A DNA stretch of 64,000 nt from Polaribacter ponticola (GTDB lineage: Bacteria; Bacteroidota; Bacteroidia; Flavobacteriales; Flavobacteriaceae), in the NCBI RefSeq assembly GCF_026191475.2, contig NZ_JAOSLC020000002.1:372001-436000 (forward strand), given 5' to 3'. Below, piece by piece: positions 47,892-55,342 of the stretch. The stretch's first letter is position 1; each line of letters begins with the position of its first letter. Below the pieces are notes generated by a model, which searched no databases, was not told the DNA's origin, and saw nothing but the letters and a program-made list of their open reading frames with translations. The translations under genes and the position numbers were made by a program.

Positions 47892-47930
47892 GGTTCACAC
47901 ATATGTATACTAACAGAAAACTCGTGAACT
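47892..47930. repeat. GGTTCAC/GTGAAC pair in the xis promoter region
   Basis: GGTTCAC (47892-47898) and the opposed GTGAACT (47924-47930) repeat the heptamer found at both island ends. The preceding CGAAAGTCAAATC (47876-47888) is the exact complement of 14861-14873 near the left end. Possible binding sites for integrase, Xis or a shared regulator. Confidence 0.4.
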
Positions 47931-47941
47931 AAATTAACCCA

Positions 47942-47980
47942 AAGAAGCTGTTTGAATGTGGGGGCATTCAACAGCTTCTT
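47942..47980 (+). promoter_or_regulatory. Long hairpin with G-rich loop before xis-like gene
   Basis: AAGAAGCTGTTTGAATG (47942-47958) pairs with CATTCAACAGCTTCTT (47965-47980), leaving one bulged T and the loop TGGGGG. It ends 18 bp before the ATG at 47999. It could act as a leader attenuator or processing site. The stem is stronger than a normal 5'UTR fold. No long T run follows. Confidence 0.55.
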
Positions 47981-47998
47981 TACAAAAATTGTTAGAAA

Positions 47999-48277
47999 AT
48001 GGCAGCAACTATTATTACTACAGAAGATTTACAAGAATTCAAACACGAATTATTAGAAAACATCAAAGCAATGATTAACCATCAATCAGGTTTTGCACCT
48101 AAAAAATGGTTAAAATCTCCAGAGGTCAGAGATTTATTAAGCATTTCTCCAGGAACATTACAAAACTTAAGAATAAATGGCACACTCCCCTACTCTAAAG
48201 TCGGAGGAGTAATCTATTACGATTATGAAGAAATTCAAAAAGTATTAGAAGAAAACCGAATCCATAACAAGTTTTAA
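47999..48277 (+). CDS. Helix-turn-helix (MerR/excisionase-like) DNA-binding protein
   Basis: A 92-aa protein with an N-terminal helix and a winged-helix HTH_17-type domain (W-L-K-S-P-E-V-R-D-L-L-S-I-S-P-G-T-L-Q-N-L-R-I-N-G-T-L-P, then Y-S-K-V-G-G-V-I-Y-Y). This is the excisionase type common in Bacteroidota integrative elements. It would help direct the integrase towards excision or regulate the neighbouring replication genes. A strong hairpin precedes it and the DnaD-like gene follows 78 bp later. Confidence 0.85.
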   Translation: MAATIITTEDLQEFKHELLENIKAMINHQSGFAPKKWLKSPEVRDLLSISPGTLQNLRINGTLPYSKVGGVIYYDYEEIQKVLEENRIHNKF

Positions 48278-48355
48278 TTGTCACTTCGAGTGGTTTTAAT
48301 GTCATATTGCGCATAGCGGAATGCGACAGTAAAATTGTATCGAGAAGTTTAAGCT
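48278..48355. repeat. Short palindromic intergenic sequence
   Basis: This spacer holds CACTTCGAGTG (a perfect inverted repeat) and GCATAGCGGAATGCGAC, of a kind scattered between flavobacterial genes as REP-like units. Only one copy is recognised in this window, so the repeat status rests on general knowledge. Confidence 0.3.
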
Positions 48356-49042
48356 ATGCAAAACGTAAATTACATAAAACACCTAAAAGGTGTATTTCTT
48401 CAATTCTCAAAAGACAATCGTTTAAATCCAACACACATAAGTCTGTATGTAGCACTTTTTCAAATTTGGAACAATAATAGATTCTTAGAAGAATTCTATA
48501 TCAATCGAGAAGAAGTAATGAGCTTTTCAAAAATAGGTTCTAAATCAACATATCACAAATGTATTAGAGAATTGAATCATTGGAAATATCTTATTTACTA
48601 TCCATCACACAATCCGTTTAAAGGTAAGAAAATTAAGATGTTCAATTTTGAGACAAGTTCTGGACAAGCTCTGGTAAACAGCAGTAGTAATATCGAGACA
48701 AGCAGTGGACAAGCACTGGTATCTATTAATAAACATATACAAACTAATAGAAACAATAAAAACATTAATAAACTTGACCAGCCCAAAAATGAAAAAATAG
48801 TAATTGATTTTTTTAAAAAAGAAAAATGGTCAATAATTGAAGCACAAAAATTCTTCAACCATTACCAAGGTATTGGTTGGAAAGTAGGCGGAAAAACAAA
48901 AATTGTCAATTGGCAAGCAACAGCTAAAAATTGGATGATAAAATCCGAAGAAATCAAAACAAAAGAAAACCAAAAAACAGTTAGCCAAAATATGGACAAC
49001 CTAAAGACCAGTAAAAATAAAAATTACAACGAACCTTTATGA
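48356..49042 (+). CDS. DnaD-like replication initiation/primosomal protein
   Basis: A 228-aa protein. The N-terminal half (L-N-P-T-H-I-S-L-Y-V-A-L-F-Q-I-W-N, F-S-K-I-G-S-K-S-T-Y-H-K-C-I-R-E-L) is a winged helix as in replication initiators. The C-terminal part (V-I-D-F-F-K-K-E-K-W-S, W-Q-A-T-A-K-N-W-M) resembles the DnaD C-terminal module. A small duplicated segment E-T-S-S-G-Q-A-L-V occurs twice at the junction (around 103 and 116). The stop overlaps the DnaC-like gene by 4 bp. Together they probably load the host helicase on the excised circle (inference). Confidence 0.75.
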   Translation: MQNVNYIKHLKGVFLQFSKDNRLNPTHISLYVALFQIWNNNRFLEEFYINREEVMSFSKIGSKSTYHKCIRELNHWKYLIYYPSHNPFKGKKIKMFNFETSSGQALVNSSSNIETSSGQALVSINKHIQTNRNNKNINKLDQPKNEKIVIDFFKKEKWSIIEAQKFFNHYQGIGWKVGGKTKIVNWQATAKNWMIKSEEIKTKENQKTVSQNMDNLKTSKNKNYNEPL

Positions 49043-49701
49043 TTAAAATACAACCACATATCATTCAAGAAGGAAGTATGCAATTTCAATTGGGCGAACA
49101 AAAGGGAAATCAAATAATATACGATTTTCCAAAAATGCTAATCTATTTAGAAGCAAAAGGCAAACTACTATTTGGTAAAAACTTTAAAATTTATTCAGAA
49201 GATGAAGCAATTCTCTATAAACTATGTATTTATTTTATTCGTGATATTGAAACTTGCAAAAAATTACAAATAGATCCCAACAAAGGAATTTTGTTATCAG
49301 GTCCAGTAGGTTGTGGCAAAACTAGTTTAATGAAACTATTGCCTTATATAATACCTCATCAAAATAAACATATAGTAGTTCCTGCAAGAAATATTACGTT
49401 TAGTTTTAATAAAAGTGGTTTCAAAATTATTGAAGATTATGGAAATAATGGTTTCTATTGTTTTGATGATTTAGGAGTAGAAACTACAGGTCGTCATTTT
49501 GGTAAAGATTGTAATGTAATGGGAGAAATCCTTTTATCACGTTACGATTTATTCCTAAAAAACAATACTAAAACACACGCTACAACAAATCTAAATGCAC
49601 AAGAATTGGAGGAAAGATATGGAAATAGAGTAAGGAGTAGAATGCGTCAATTATTTAATTTGATTGCATTTGATAAAGAAAGTTCTGATAAAAGGATTTA
49701 A
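49039..49701 (+). CDS. DnaC-like AAA+ ATPase (helicase loader)
   Basis: A 220-aa AAA+ ATPase with Walker A G-P-V-G-C-G-K-T-S (about residues 84-92), Walker B F-Y-C-F-D-D-L-G (about 138-145), sensor 1 (T-H-A-T-T-N-L-N) and a final R-V-R-S-R-M-R-Q-L-F arginine motif. This is the DnaC/IstB type. It overlaps the preceding DnaD-like gene, so the two work together. IstB is excluded because no transposase is adjacent. Its role would be replication of the excised element. Confidence 0.82.
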   Translation: MIKIQPHIIQEGSMQFQLGEQKGNQIIYDFPKMLIYLEAKGKLLFGKNFKIYSEDEAILYKLCIYFIRDIETCKKLQIDPNKGILLSGPVGCGKTSLMKLLPYIIPHQNKHIVVPARNITFSFNKSGFKIIEDYGNNGFYCFDDLGVETTGRHFGKDCNVMGEILLSRYDLFLKNNTKTHATTNLNAQELEERYGNRVRSRMRQLFNLIAFDKESSDKRI

Positions 49702-49760
49702 ATGACAATATAAAGCATCAATTTCAATAAATTGATTTTCTCTACAATCTATTCGAAGTA

Positions 49761-49804
49761 AATATCCCGAAAATCTAGATATTCATCCTAATATTATATA
49801 TTTG
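49761..49804 (+). promoter_or_regulatory. Promoter and inverted repeat of the five-gene operon
   Basis: The inverted repeat AATATC-N11-GATATT (49761-49766/49778-49783) lies 14 bp before TATATTTG (49797-49804), a good -7 box, with the ATG at 49825. The spacing suits autoregulation by the small XRE protein, as C-proteins do in restriction-modification systems. Binding is inferred. Confidence 0.5.
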
Positions 49805-49824
49805 TTTCATATATTTCAATACAA

Positions 49825-50043
49825 ATGACGGAAATAGGTAAGTTTTTAAATAAGAAATCAGTAAACAAAGCTGAAATCGCTAGACGAACTGGAATTAGTA
49901 CCTCTAGACTGAGTGAGTTAAGTCTTAATGAATCTACTCGATTTACAGTTCAAGAATTATATCTAATTGCGTTAGCAATTGACACGAAACCAGCAATTGT
50001 GTTAGAAGAAGTTTGTAAAAATTTAAAACTGAATAATGGCTAA
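49825..50043 (+). CDS. XRE-family HTH regulator (C-protein-like)
   Basis: A 72-aa protein consisting almost only of a Cro/C1 HTH (N-K-A-E-I-A-R-R-T-G-I-S-T-S-R-L-S-E-L-S, then F-T-V-Q-E-L-Y-L-I-A-L-A). Size and position, first in an operon that ends with nuclease and methyltransferase genes, match controller proteins of type II restriction-modification systems. Its last codons overlap the GHKL gene start by 8 bp, so the two are translationally coupled. It probably delays expression of the effector genes until methylation is established (inference). Confidence 0.85.
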   Translation: MTEIGKFLNKKSVNKAEIARRTGISTSRLSELSLNESTRFTVQELYLIALAIDTKPAIVLEEVCKNLKLNNG

Positions 50044-52477
50044 AATACCTTTTAAAGTTTCTGCTAGGGCAGGTAAACTATTAGGTAGAGAAAATTTCTC
50101 TAATCCTGAAGGTGCCATAATTGAGTTGGTTAAAAACTCTTATGATGCTGATGCAAATAATTGTTTTGTGTTTTTTGATGTTCCTTTTGAAACAAAAAAA
50201 AATAAAAATGGAAAGGAATATCAAGTTCCAATAAAAGAGAAGAGTGTTTTATACATAATTGACAATGGAGAAGGAATGACTCAAAAGGTCATAAATGAAC
50301 ATTGGATGCAAATTGGGACAGGGAACAAAGAAAAAGATTTTATCTCAGAAGACAAACGAACCAAAACTGGAGCAAAAGGGATTGGACGATTTGCATTAGA
50401 TAGACTAGGGTTTGAGACAGAAATGTGGACATTGCCTAAAAAAACACAAAAAAACCAAGGTGCATATTGGAAAATGGATTGGAATCAATTTGATGATTCT
50501 GATAAAGTTATTTCTCAAATTGAAGCAGATATAGAACCTATTAGTCTAAATCTATCCGAGAAGATAAAATCAATTATTAAAGGTAATACAAGATTAGAAG
50601 AGCAGATTAAAAACGTTTCTTTTAATAAAGGAACAATCCTTAAAATAAATAACTTAAAAGACAGTTGGGATGAAGATAGTATAAATGATGTTTTTAAAAA
50701 TTTAGAAGCTTTAATACCACCAAAAGAATTAAAAATTCCTTTTGAAGTATATTTTCATCACTTTCAAAACCCTGATGAATTTGGAGAAGTAAACACTGCT
50801 TTCTTCAATGATTATGATTATAAATTAGCTGCAAATTATAATGCTGGCAAATTAAAAGTAGATTTTGAAATTACCAGAAATGAGTTTGACATAAAACTGA
50901 TTAAAGAAAAATATGCTTTTATATTTAAAAATAAAAAAGAGCCATACGATTTAAAGACTTTGGAAAATAAAACGTTCAAAGACTCTAAACCAATTGGCGA
51001 GATTTTGAAATGGGAATTTAGTGACTCTGAAAAAAAGCAATTAGTAAATATTGGTTCTTTTGATTTAACATTTTATTACTTAAAACAAAGTAATTCATCA
51101 AAGTCCGATTACCCTTATCCACTTAATACAATTTCTTCATCAGAAAGAAAATCGGTTTTATCGAAATTTGGAGGTGTTAAAATTTATCGTGACTCATTTA
51201 GAGTAAGACCTTATGGAGACCCTACGAATGATTGGCTGAAATTAGGTGCTAGAAGAGCAACTAGTCCTGCAGGTGTTGGACAAAGAATTGGAGACTGGAG
51301 AGTTGGTTCAGAATCTACCGCAGGAATAATTACTATTTCCCGTAAAACAAATCCATTACTTATCGATAAATCTGATAGAGGCTCGCTACAAGAAAATGAC
51401 TCTTTTGATTTATTTAAAAAAATAATTATTGGAGTAATTCATCAATTTGAATTTGATAGAACAAAAATATTCAATCCTTTTTACAAGCATTTTAAACAGG
51501 AGAAAGAAGCAGAAAAAGAAGCAGAAATTCAAAGAAGAGCTGAAAAATTAGCTTCCGAAATAATTGAAAAACGAAAAGAAGTTGATGAAAAAGTTTATGG
51601 CAAGAAAAAAGGTACTGTAGATTTATTTCAAAAAGAACAAGAGAAAGAGGAAAAGAAAACCTATGAACAGGCTTTTAAAGATACTTTTAAAGCAATAGAT
51701 GAAGAAAAAGCACAGAGAGAAAATAAAGAAATAGTACAAGTTCGTGCGCTTGCTAGTTTAGGACTTATTGTTTCTTCTTTTGCACACGAATTAAAACAAA
51801 TACGAAATAATTCTTCTGAAATTATTTCCTTAGAAGTAATATACAAACACCTTATTTCCGAAGAATTAAAAAAAGGGATTGAGTATAAAGATGGTATTGA
51901 TATTATTAATTTACTCAAGGAGAACAATGAAAAAATTAAGCATTGGGTAAATTATTCGCTTACTTCAATTCAGAAGGACAAAAGAAATAGAGGGGCTTTA
52001 AATTTTTCATCTTATTTCAAATCGTTAGAAAGAAATTGGAAGAAAGTTTTCAAATCAAAAGACATAAAATTAGAGTTAGTAGATAATCTAAAGGAGGAAA
52101 AATACAGCTTTAGAGCTTTTGAAATGGATATTAGCACAATTTTTTCAAATCTCATAAATAATTCTATTGATTCATTTGAAAGCCTTAAAAAAGTTCAGAA
52201 TAGAGAAATAAAAATAGAATCTTCTATTAAAAAAGAAACACTAGAATTTATATATTCAGACAATGGTGCTGGTATTCCAAAAGTATTCACAACAAAAGAA
52301 GATATTTTCCTTGCATTCACGACTTCAAAAAAGAATAGAAAAGGAGATGAAATTGGAACAGGTTTAGGAATGTATTTGGTTAAAAGTGTAATTGATGACA
52401 ATAATGGGGACATTGATATTTTAGAAACGGACAAAGGCTTTAAAGTTAAAATCGTTTTCCCAATAAGAAAAAAGTAA
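50036..52477 (+). CDS. Dual GHKL ATPase / histidine-kinase-like protein
   Basis: An 813-aa protein with two Bergerat-fold ATPase modules. The N-terminal one is Hsp90/MORC-like: E30-L-V-K-N34-S-Y-D37, D76-N-G-E-G-M81 and G112-A-K-G-I-G-R-F-A120, followed by a middle region to about 480. A charged coiled coil (about 490-570) leads to a kinase-like H-box S-F-A-H584-E-L-K-Q. A second ATPase follows with N-box N705-L-I-N-N, D742-N-G-A-G-I and G774-T-G-L-G778. No transmembrane segment is seen, so it is cytoplasmic. It overlaps the XRE gene and is followed 3 bp later by a receiver protein, its presumed phosphotransfer partner. It is not a standard sensor kinase. Confidence 0.85.
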   Translation: MAKIPFKVSARAGKLLGRENFSNPEGAIIELVKNSYDADANNCFVFFDVPFETKKNKNGKEYQVPIKEKSVLYIIDNGEGMTQKVINEHWMQIGTGNKEKDFISEDKRTKTGAKGIGRFALDRLGFETEMWTLPKKTQKNQGAYWKMDWNQFDDSDKVISQIEADIEPISLNLSEKIKSIIKGNTRLEEQIKNVSFNKGTILKINNLKDSWDEDSINDVFKNLEALIPPKELKIPFEVYFHHFQNPDEFGEVNTAFFNDYDYKLAANYNAGKLKVDFEITRNEFDIKLIKEKYAFIFKNKKEPYDLKTLENKTFKDSKPIGEILKWEFSDSEKKQLVNIGSFDLTFYYLKQSNSSKSDYPYPLNTISSSERKSVLSKFGGVKIYRDSFRVRPYGDPTNDWLKLGARRATSPAGVGQRIGDWRVGSESTAGIITISRKTNPLLIDKSDRGSLQENDSFDLFKKIIIGVIHQFEFDRTKIFNPFYKHFKQEKEAEKEAEIQRRAEKLASEIIEKRKEVDEKVYGKKKGTVDLFQKEQEKEEKKTYEQAFKDTFKAIDEEKAQRENKEIVQVRALASLGLIVSSFAHELKQIRNNSSEIISLEVIYKHLISEELKKGIEYKDGIDIINLLKENNEKIKHWVNYSLTSIQKDKRNRGALNFSSYFKSLERNWKKVFKSKDIKLELVDNLKEEKYSFRAFEMDISTIFSNLINNSIDSFESLKKVQNREIKIESSIKKETLEFIYSDNGAGIPKVFTTKEDIFLAFTTSKKNRKGDEIGTGLGMYLVKSVIDDNNGDIDILETDKGFKVKIVFPIRKK

Positions 52478-52480
52478 GTT

Positions 52481-53143
52481 ATGAAAGAAAAATATACAAT
52501 AGGTTATATAGATGAAGACCCAAACGAAGTAAATACTTATGCTCGTAGACTAAGACCTTTTGGTTTTAATGTTGTTGGTTTTAATTTCGAAAAAGGAATG
52601 TCTTTCAATGAATTAATGACACAAGTTTATGATGCAAATGAAGTTGATTTATTAATGATTGATTTTAATTTAAAAGGCTCAAACATTGTGGCTTTTGATG
52701 GTGACAAAATTGAAAGTGATTTTTATGACAAAAAACCAAGATTTCCGCATATCATATTTACAAGTGACACAGAATATGCAGAAGGATTTGTTGAGGATTT
52801 AAAAATAATTTTTGATAAGGAAGATGTTTTTGAAGATGAAGAAACAATCCAAAAGTTTGTCACAATGCTTGAAAAAAGTATTCTCCAGTATCGAAATCAC
52901 ATAAAGAAAAAGAAGACTTTAATTGCAGAGTTATTAACCAAAGGAGAAAATGAAGGTTTGGATTCCTCAGAGCAAGATTCTTTAATTTCTTTACAAAGAG
53001 AATTAGGCGACCTAGACAAAACTAAAAAGAAAGAAATTCCTGAAAAATTAATTTCATTCGAAAAATTAGATGATTTATCTAAAACACGAAAAGAAGCAGA
53101 AGCATTCTTGCAATCATTAATTGAAAAAAGCAAGAAGAAATGA
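52481..53143 (+). CDS. Receiver-domain protein with C-terminal coiled coil
   Basis: A 220-aa protein. Residues 1-120 fold like a response-regulator receiver and keep all key positions: the acidic pair D11 and D13 (Y-I-D-E-D), phospho-acceptor D61 (L-L-M-I-D-F), T94 (I-F-T-S-D) and K113 (F-D-K-E-D). An insertion of about 15 residues follows D61, which is atypical. The rest (about 125-220) is a Lys/Glu-rich helical tail with no DNA-binding output domain. It lies between the GHKL/kinase gene and the HNH gene, whose ATG overlaps its stop (ATGA). It could relay a phosphoryl signal to the nuclease (inference). Confidence 0.78.
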   Translation: MKEKYTIGYIDEDPNEVNTYARRLRPFGFNVVGFNFEKGMSFNELMTQVYDANEVDLLMIDFNLKGSNIVAFDGDKIESDFYDKKPRFPHIIFTSDTEYAEGFVEDLKIIFDKEDVFEDEETIQKFVTMLEKSILQYRNHIKKKKTLIAELLTKGENEGLDSSEQDSLISLQRELGDLDKTKKKEIPEKLISFEKLDDLSKTRKEAEAFLQSLIEKSKKK

Positions 53144-53763
53144 AAGTAAGGGATAAACTACCAATAAGACGTCCAGAACCAACAAAATCTCCTAATGAAG
53201 GTAATTGGACTGCACACAAACCTGATTTACGCGAGGACTTTCATTCTCATTGCGGTTACTGTGGCTCTTATGACGGTTATAGACATACTTGGTATGAAGT
53301 AGACCATTTTATTCCTAAATCATTATTAGAAGGTAAAATTTCTGATGTGGAATATTTGAACTTAGTTTATTCGTGTAAATTTTGTAACAATAAAAAACTT
53401 GCAAAATGGCCTACAGAAGATATTACTATACCAAATGTCAATGATAAAGGTTTTGTAGACCCTTGTGATAAAGAATATGAATCTCACTTATACCGAACAA
53501 ATGATGGTGGTATTATGTGGAGTACAGATTTAGGCAAGTGGATGTGGGAAAAAGCATTTAAGTTTGACGAAAGAAATTATGCTCTTAAACTGTTATGGGA
53601 ACTGAACCAAAGAAGAAAATTGATTGATGTTTTTATTATTGCACTAAACAAAAGAGAAGAAGGTTCTAATGAATATAATGAGATTAAAACAGAAGCTGAA
53701 AAATTAAGTTTTGAATATTATAAATATGACAAAGCACTTATAGAACATTATAATAGTATTTAA
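53140..53763 (+). CDS. HNH endonuclease
   Basis: A 207-aa predicted nuclease. A zinc-knuckle HNH fold is formed by C38-G-Y-C41, the catalytic strand E-V-D-H56-F-I-P, N74 and C79-K-F-C82-N83. The Cys residues hold structural zinc while His56, Asn74 and Asn83 are in the catalytic positions. About 25 N-terminal and 120 C-terminal residues flank the motif and may bind DNA or partners. Its start overlaps the receiver gene stop and the methyltransferase follows after 4 bp. It is probably the DNA-cutting effector of the operon, in the place a restriction enzyme would occupy. Confidence 0.9.
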   Translation: MKVRDKLPIRRPEPTKSPNEGNWTAHKPDLREDFHSHCGYCGSYDGYRHTWYEVDHFIPKSLLEGKISDVEYLNLVYSCKFCNNKKLAKWPTEDITIPNVNDKGFVDPCDKEYESHLYRTNDGGIMWSTDLGKWMWEKAFKFDERNYALKLLWELNQRRKLIDVFIIALNKREEGSNEYNEIKTEAEKLSFEYYKYDKALIEHYNSI

Positions 53764-53767
53764 CGGA

Positions 53768-55342
53768 ATGACTAACCAAAAACAAACAGGTTCATATTAC
53801 ACGCCACAATACTTGGCGAGTTTTATTTCAAAAAGAGTTTTATCTCATTTTGAAAACAGAACCCGTATGTCTATTTTAGAGCCAAGTGTTGGTGATGGTG
53901 CTTTTATTTCTGAATTAGCTCAAGAAGAAAACATAAACATCAATTTAACAGCATTAGATATTAATAAAGCTGAGTTAAATACAGCCTCTGAAAAATGGAA
54001 TAAAAAAACAGCATCATTTTTAGAAACAGATTTCTTGGTATATTCAACGGCTAAACAATATTCAGCTGTTATTGGGAATCCTCCTTATGTCAAGAAAAAT
54101 ATACTTACATCAAAACAAATAGAACTAAGTAAAGAAATACATTCAAACGAAGATCTAACAGAGGCTTCCGTTAAAAATATTTGGACTACATTTTTAGTGA
54201 AATCTAATACGTTGTTGTCTAAAAATGGAGTTTTAGCATTTGTTTTACCCTCAGAATTATTGCAAGTTAAATTTGCAGAAGAAATTCGTGAATATTTGAA
54301 AAATGAATTTCAAAGAATTGAAATATTTACTTTCAATGATTTAATGTTTGAATGTAAAGGTCAAGATACAATTGTCTTGTTCGCATATAAAAAAGCAGAA
54401 GTAAAAGGTGAATTTTTTACTAATATTTCATCAAAAGAATCATTAGAACAAAATGATTTTACATTAAAAAACAACAGTTTACTAGTTGAATCAAATGTAA
54501 AATGGACACATCATTTTTTAACTTCTGATGAGTTGACTTTTATAGATAAGCTCAAAAACAAGCTCAAAACTGTAAATGATTATTCTGAATCTAAACCCGG
54601 AATTGTAACTGGAGCAAACAAATATTTTATAATTGATAAGGAAACTGAAAATGAATTTAATTTATCAAAGTACACCAAACCAATTATTCAAAAAGGTCTT
54701 TTTGTAAATGGAAGTGTTGTTTTTAGTGATGAAGATATTAAAAAACTTGAAAAAAATAATCACCCAACGAAACTATTGCAGTTAAATGATAACGACAAGA
54801 TTTCAAAAAAGTTAAGGGAATATTTAGACATTGGAGAATTAGAAGATTTACCTGAAAGGCATAAATGTGGTATTAGAAAAAATTGGTATGTCATTCCAAA
54901 CATTTCTAAAAAACCAGATGCTTTTTTCTTTAAAAGAAGTCACTTATATCCAAAACTTTTAAAAAACAATTCTGATGCTCTTGTGACTGATTCTGCTTAT
55001 AAAGTTGGAATGAGAAATGGTTACGACTTAAACAGCTTTATTTATTCATTTTACAATACCTTAACTCTACTTCTTTCAGAATTAGATGGTCGATATTATG
55101 GTGGTGGTGTTTTGGAGCTTATACCAAGTGAGTTCAAAAAATTGTCAATTCCGTATAATGTAGTTAGCAATAAACAATTTGATAATTTCACGACTAATTT
55201 TGAGAACAAATCAAATATTGAGCAAATACTTAGTCAGAATGATTTGAATATCCTTAACCCCACTCTAGGTATAAACAATGAGGATTTATTAAAGTTAACT
55301 GAGATAAGAAATAAGCTGAAGAGAAAAAGATTAAGGAAGTAA
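53768..55342 (+). CDS. N6-adenine DNA methyltransferase (TaqI/Eco57I-like)
   Basis: A 524-aa DNA methyltransferase of gamma class. Motif X-like T7-G-S-Y-Y-T-P13, SAM-binding motif I E38-P-S-V-G-D-G-A-F46 and catalytic N104-P-P-Y107 are visible in order. The C-terminal half (about 250-524) is a target-recognition region as in TaqI/Eco57I enzymes, with the I-P-x-E-F-K-K-L-S-I-P-Y motif. It would modify adenine in a specific site and protect host DNA from the adjacent HNH nuclease. It is last in the operon. No fused nuclease domain is present, so it is not a type IIG enzyme. Confidence 0.9.
   Translation: MTNQKQTGSYYTPQYLASFISKRVLSHFENRTRMSILEPSVGDGAFISELAQEENININLTALDINKAELNTASEKWNKKTASFLETDFLVYSTAKQYSAVIGNPPYVKKNILTSKQIELSKEIHSNEDLTEASVKNIWTTFLVKSNTLLSKNGVLAFVLPSELLQVKFAEEIREYLKNEFQRIEIFTFNDLMFECKGQDTIVLFAYKKAEVKGEFFTNISSKESLEQNDFTLKNNSLLVESNVKWTHHFLTSDELTFIDKLKNKLKTVNDYSESKPGIVTGANKYFIIDKETENEFNLSKYTKPIIQKGLFVNGSVVFSDEDIKKLEKNNHPTKLLQLNDNDKISKKLREYLDIGELEDLPERHKCGIRKNWYVIPNISKKPDAFFFKRSHLYPKLLKNNSDALVTDSAYKVGMRNGYDLNSFIYSFYNTLTLLLSELDGRYYGGGVLELIPSEFKKLSIPYNVVSNKQFDNFTTNFENKSNIEQILSQNDLNILNPTLGINNEDLLKLTEIRNKLKRKRLRK

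Noticed and set aside
49039..49701. IstB helper of an IS21-type insertion sequence
   Set aside because: No IstA transposase or terminal inverted repeats are adjacent, and it is coupled to a DnaD-like gene.
51661..51927. Minus-strand open frame inside the GHKL gene
   Set aside because: It is opposite a well-conserved protein, with no start signal or recognisable motif. Other antisense frames over czcA, cusA, copA and the fad genes were rejected for the same reason.
49825..55342. Identification as a known system (Septu, Detocs, BREX, DISARM or a plain type II/IIG restriction system)
   Set aside because: Septu has a PtuA-type ABC ATPase, not GHKL. Detocs has a TPR kinase and no methyltransferase. 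BREX and DISARM hallmark genes are absent. The methyltransferase has no fused nuclease and plain type II systems lack the kinase/receiver pair. A database search is needed to be final.
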